A stretch of DNA of 63,684 nt from CANRPC01 sp964456095. GTDB taxonomy: Bacteria > Bacillota_I > Bacilli_A > RFN20 > CAG-449. Of the stretch, positions 62,657 through 63,684 are shown in pieces (positions within the stretch are counted from its first letter, which is position 1; each line of letters starts with the position of its first letter). A program made the translations under genes and the position numbers. The notes beneath the pieces were generated by a model, which searched no databases, was not told the DNA's origin, and worked only from the letters and a program-made list of their open reading frames with translations. Where the stretch lies: the NCBI GenBank assembly GCA_964456095.1, contig CAYVZF010000003.1, positions 1 to 63,684 on the forward strand. Reading direction: 5' to 3'.

Positions 62657-63491
62657 TTCTACCTCTTAATAAAAAATTAATGATTTTGTTATAAATATTT
62701 AAAACTGTATTTTTAAAATTATCTAAACCATTATATGTATTATCTATTACATTTAGTTTTACATTTATTTTATAAATTTGATTATTGTATTTAATATTTA
62801 TATCTACGTTATTAATTCCAGTTGATTCATATTGTATGTAATTTGAATTACTATTAATTATTATTTCTTGATAGTTTACATTTTCAATTTGCATTGTTTT
62901 TATTAATTCATTAATAAGTTCATTGCTATAATATTTTTTATTTTTTAATATTGTTAATTCTAATTCATTTTTAATATATAAAGAAAAATCGTTAGAATTT
63001 TTAATTATTTTAATTCTATTTTGTGCAATATTTTCTGATTTATCTTTTGCATATAGTTTTACATTATAATATGTTTTATATTCGCTTATTTCCTCTATAA
63101 ATATTGGTACATTATTATCTATTTCATCATAAGCATTATAATTATTTATAATAATTGAATTATCTAAAATAGTATTATTCTCTAGATAAAGAATTTCTGG
63201 ACCATATATTGTAGGTGGTATATCATCAATTACATTAATTGTAAAACTATATGTTTTATATTCATTTTTTAAATTAGATGCAAATAAATAATATTCTTTT
63301 ATTCCTATAGATGAAAATGTTGGTATGGAACTAAATTCTATTTTATTAAATCTTATTGGTATATTTAGTTCCTCTATTAACTGTTTTGTTGTTAATTCTT
63401 GATAATATTTTATTTGAAGTGTTTTAAGATTTGTCACATCATTTTGCACATTATTTGTTAATAAAAATAAGTATAGTAGTGTTTTATTCAT
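62643..63491 (-). CDS. Secreted protein with DUF5011-like Ig domains
   Basis: 282 residues. Probable signal at the N-terminus (NKTLLYLFLLTNNVQN). Residues about 85-165 read as an Ig-like DUF5011 segment: DDIPPTIYGPEILYLEN, YDEIDNNVPIF, YNVKLYAKDKSENIA. The remaining 110 residues form a second beta part and a C-terminal amphipathic helix. First gene of a two-gene minus-strand unit; AAAGGAGCT precedes it. Function unknown; adhesion or envelope binding is a guess. Confidence 0.7.
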   Translation of the reverse strand: MNKTLLYLFLLTNNVQNDVTNLKTLQIKYYQELTTKQLIEELNIPIRFNKIEFSSIPTFSSIGIKEYYLFASNLKNEYKTYSFTINVIDDIPPTIYGPEILYLENNTILDNSIIINNYNAYDEIDNNVPIFIEEISEYKTYYNVKLYAKDKSENIAQNRIKIIKNSNDFSLYIKNELELTILKNKKYYSNELINELIKTMQIENVNYQEIIINSNSNYIQYESTGINNVDINIKYNNQIYKINVKLNVIDNTYNGLDNFKNTVLNIYNKIINFLLRGRNEKN

Positions 63492-63630
63492 TAATAGTTA
63501 GCTCCTTTAAATATTCAATTGTTAAAAGTTTTAATTTTTTTACTTAATTTATTAAAACGTTATAATTTTTTTAATATTTTATTTATCTAAATAAATAATT
63601 TTTATTTAAAAAATAATACAAAAAATAATA

Positions 63631-63684
63631 GTACCTGTCTTTGGGATACACCCCCTAAAATCTAGTGTTACAAACTATTCAAAG
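63631..63684. mobile_element. Possible insertion-sequence edge at the right end
   Basis: After 140 bases of nearly pure A/T the sequence becomes GC-richer (GTACCTGTCTTTGGGATACA, then a run of five C). TGTCTTT-type starts are seen in IS3-like ends, and an orfA would lie just outside the window. Without the downstream sequence this is only a suspicion. Confidence 0.25.

Noticed and set aside
1..63684. Mycoplasma-type genetic code (TGA as Trp)
   Set aside because: TGA ends several genes (dxr, RNase J, the toxin-like gene) and Trp is TGG throughout.

Overview
The window is a 63.7 kb stretch of a very AT-rich bacterial chromosome, roughly a quarter G+C by eye. It looks like an uncultured, low-GC, spore-forming member of the Bacilli (Erysipelotrichia, RF39 or RFN20-like). 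Reasons: the Firmicutes core order uppS-cdsA-dxr-rseP-polC, Gram-positive PolC, spoIVA next to an HU gene, a ylbD-ylbE-ylbF-rsmD-coaD-ylbJ block, RNase J, KtrAB and AGGAGG ribosome sites. Tryptophan is TGG and TGA is used as a stop, so the code is standard and not the Mycoplasma code. One 100-N gap (48411-48510) marks it as a draft scaffold. The exact family cannot be fixed without rRNA or a search.

Layout. 1-8.5 kb: isoprenoid and envelope lipid genes, the RseP protease and PolC in one operon. 8.5-11.1 kb: an accessory pocket with a degenerate-looking intergenic stretch, an XRE regulator, a zinc-ribbon LRR protein and a two-gene module resembling a toxin and its partner. 11.2-12.8 kb: MgtC-type protein and an FMN riboswitch driving ribU. 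12.8-16 kb: spoIVA, HU, PduL and an atypical kinase. 16-21.8 kb: an Rnf operon C-D-G-E-A-X-B-TSCPD. 21.8-33.4 kb: metK, a flavoprotein, HPF, a lipoprotein ApbE, an aspartokinase-like protein, HAD, NYN, M18 peptidase and a secreted nuclease. 33.5-45 kb: PLP kinase, CYTH, NAD kinase, an EIIB-like membrane protein, Maf, RNase J, deformylase, YjcZ-like and Ylb genes, NanQ-like and NagB. 45-53 kb: KtrBA, hemolysin III, a large lipoprotein split by the gap, a cation antiporter with a cre site, and a lipase. 53-63.7 kb: tRNA-Thr, an HMA protein, a group B [FeFe] hydrogenase, two giant lipoproteins, CarD-like, dUTPase and two secreted or membrane proteins. The right edge may enter an insertion sequence.

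How the genes fit together. The Rnf complex, the lipoprotein ApbE, the FMN riboswitch with RibU and the [FeFe] hydrogenase describe an anaerobic, ferredoxin-based and flavin-dependent energy metabolism; PduL adds acyl-phosphate chemistry. The Rnf operon is the most unusual part. RnfB is cut down to its first Fe-S domain, a new 64-residue four-cysteine membrane protein sits before it, RnfD has an extra extracytoplasmic domain, and the usual SGAT flavin-attachment motif is altered in RnfG and in the RnfD core. SpoIVA, YlbJ, YlbD/E and a YjcZ-like peptide indicate that sporulation is retained.
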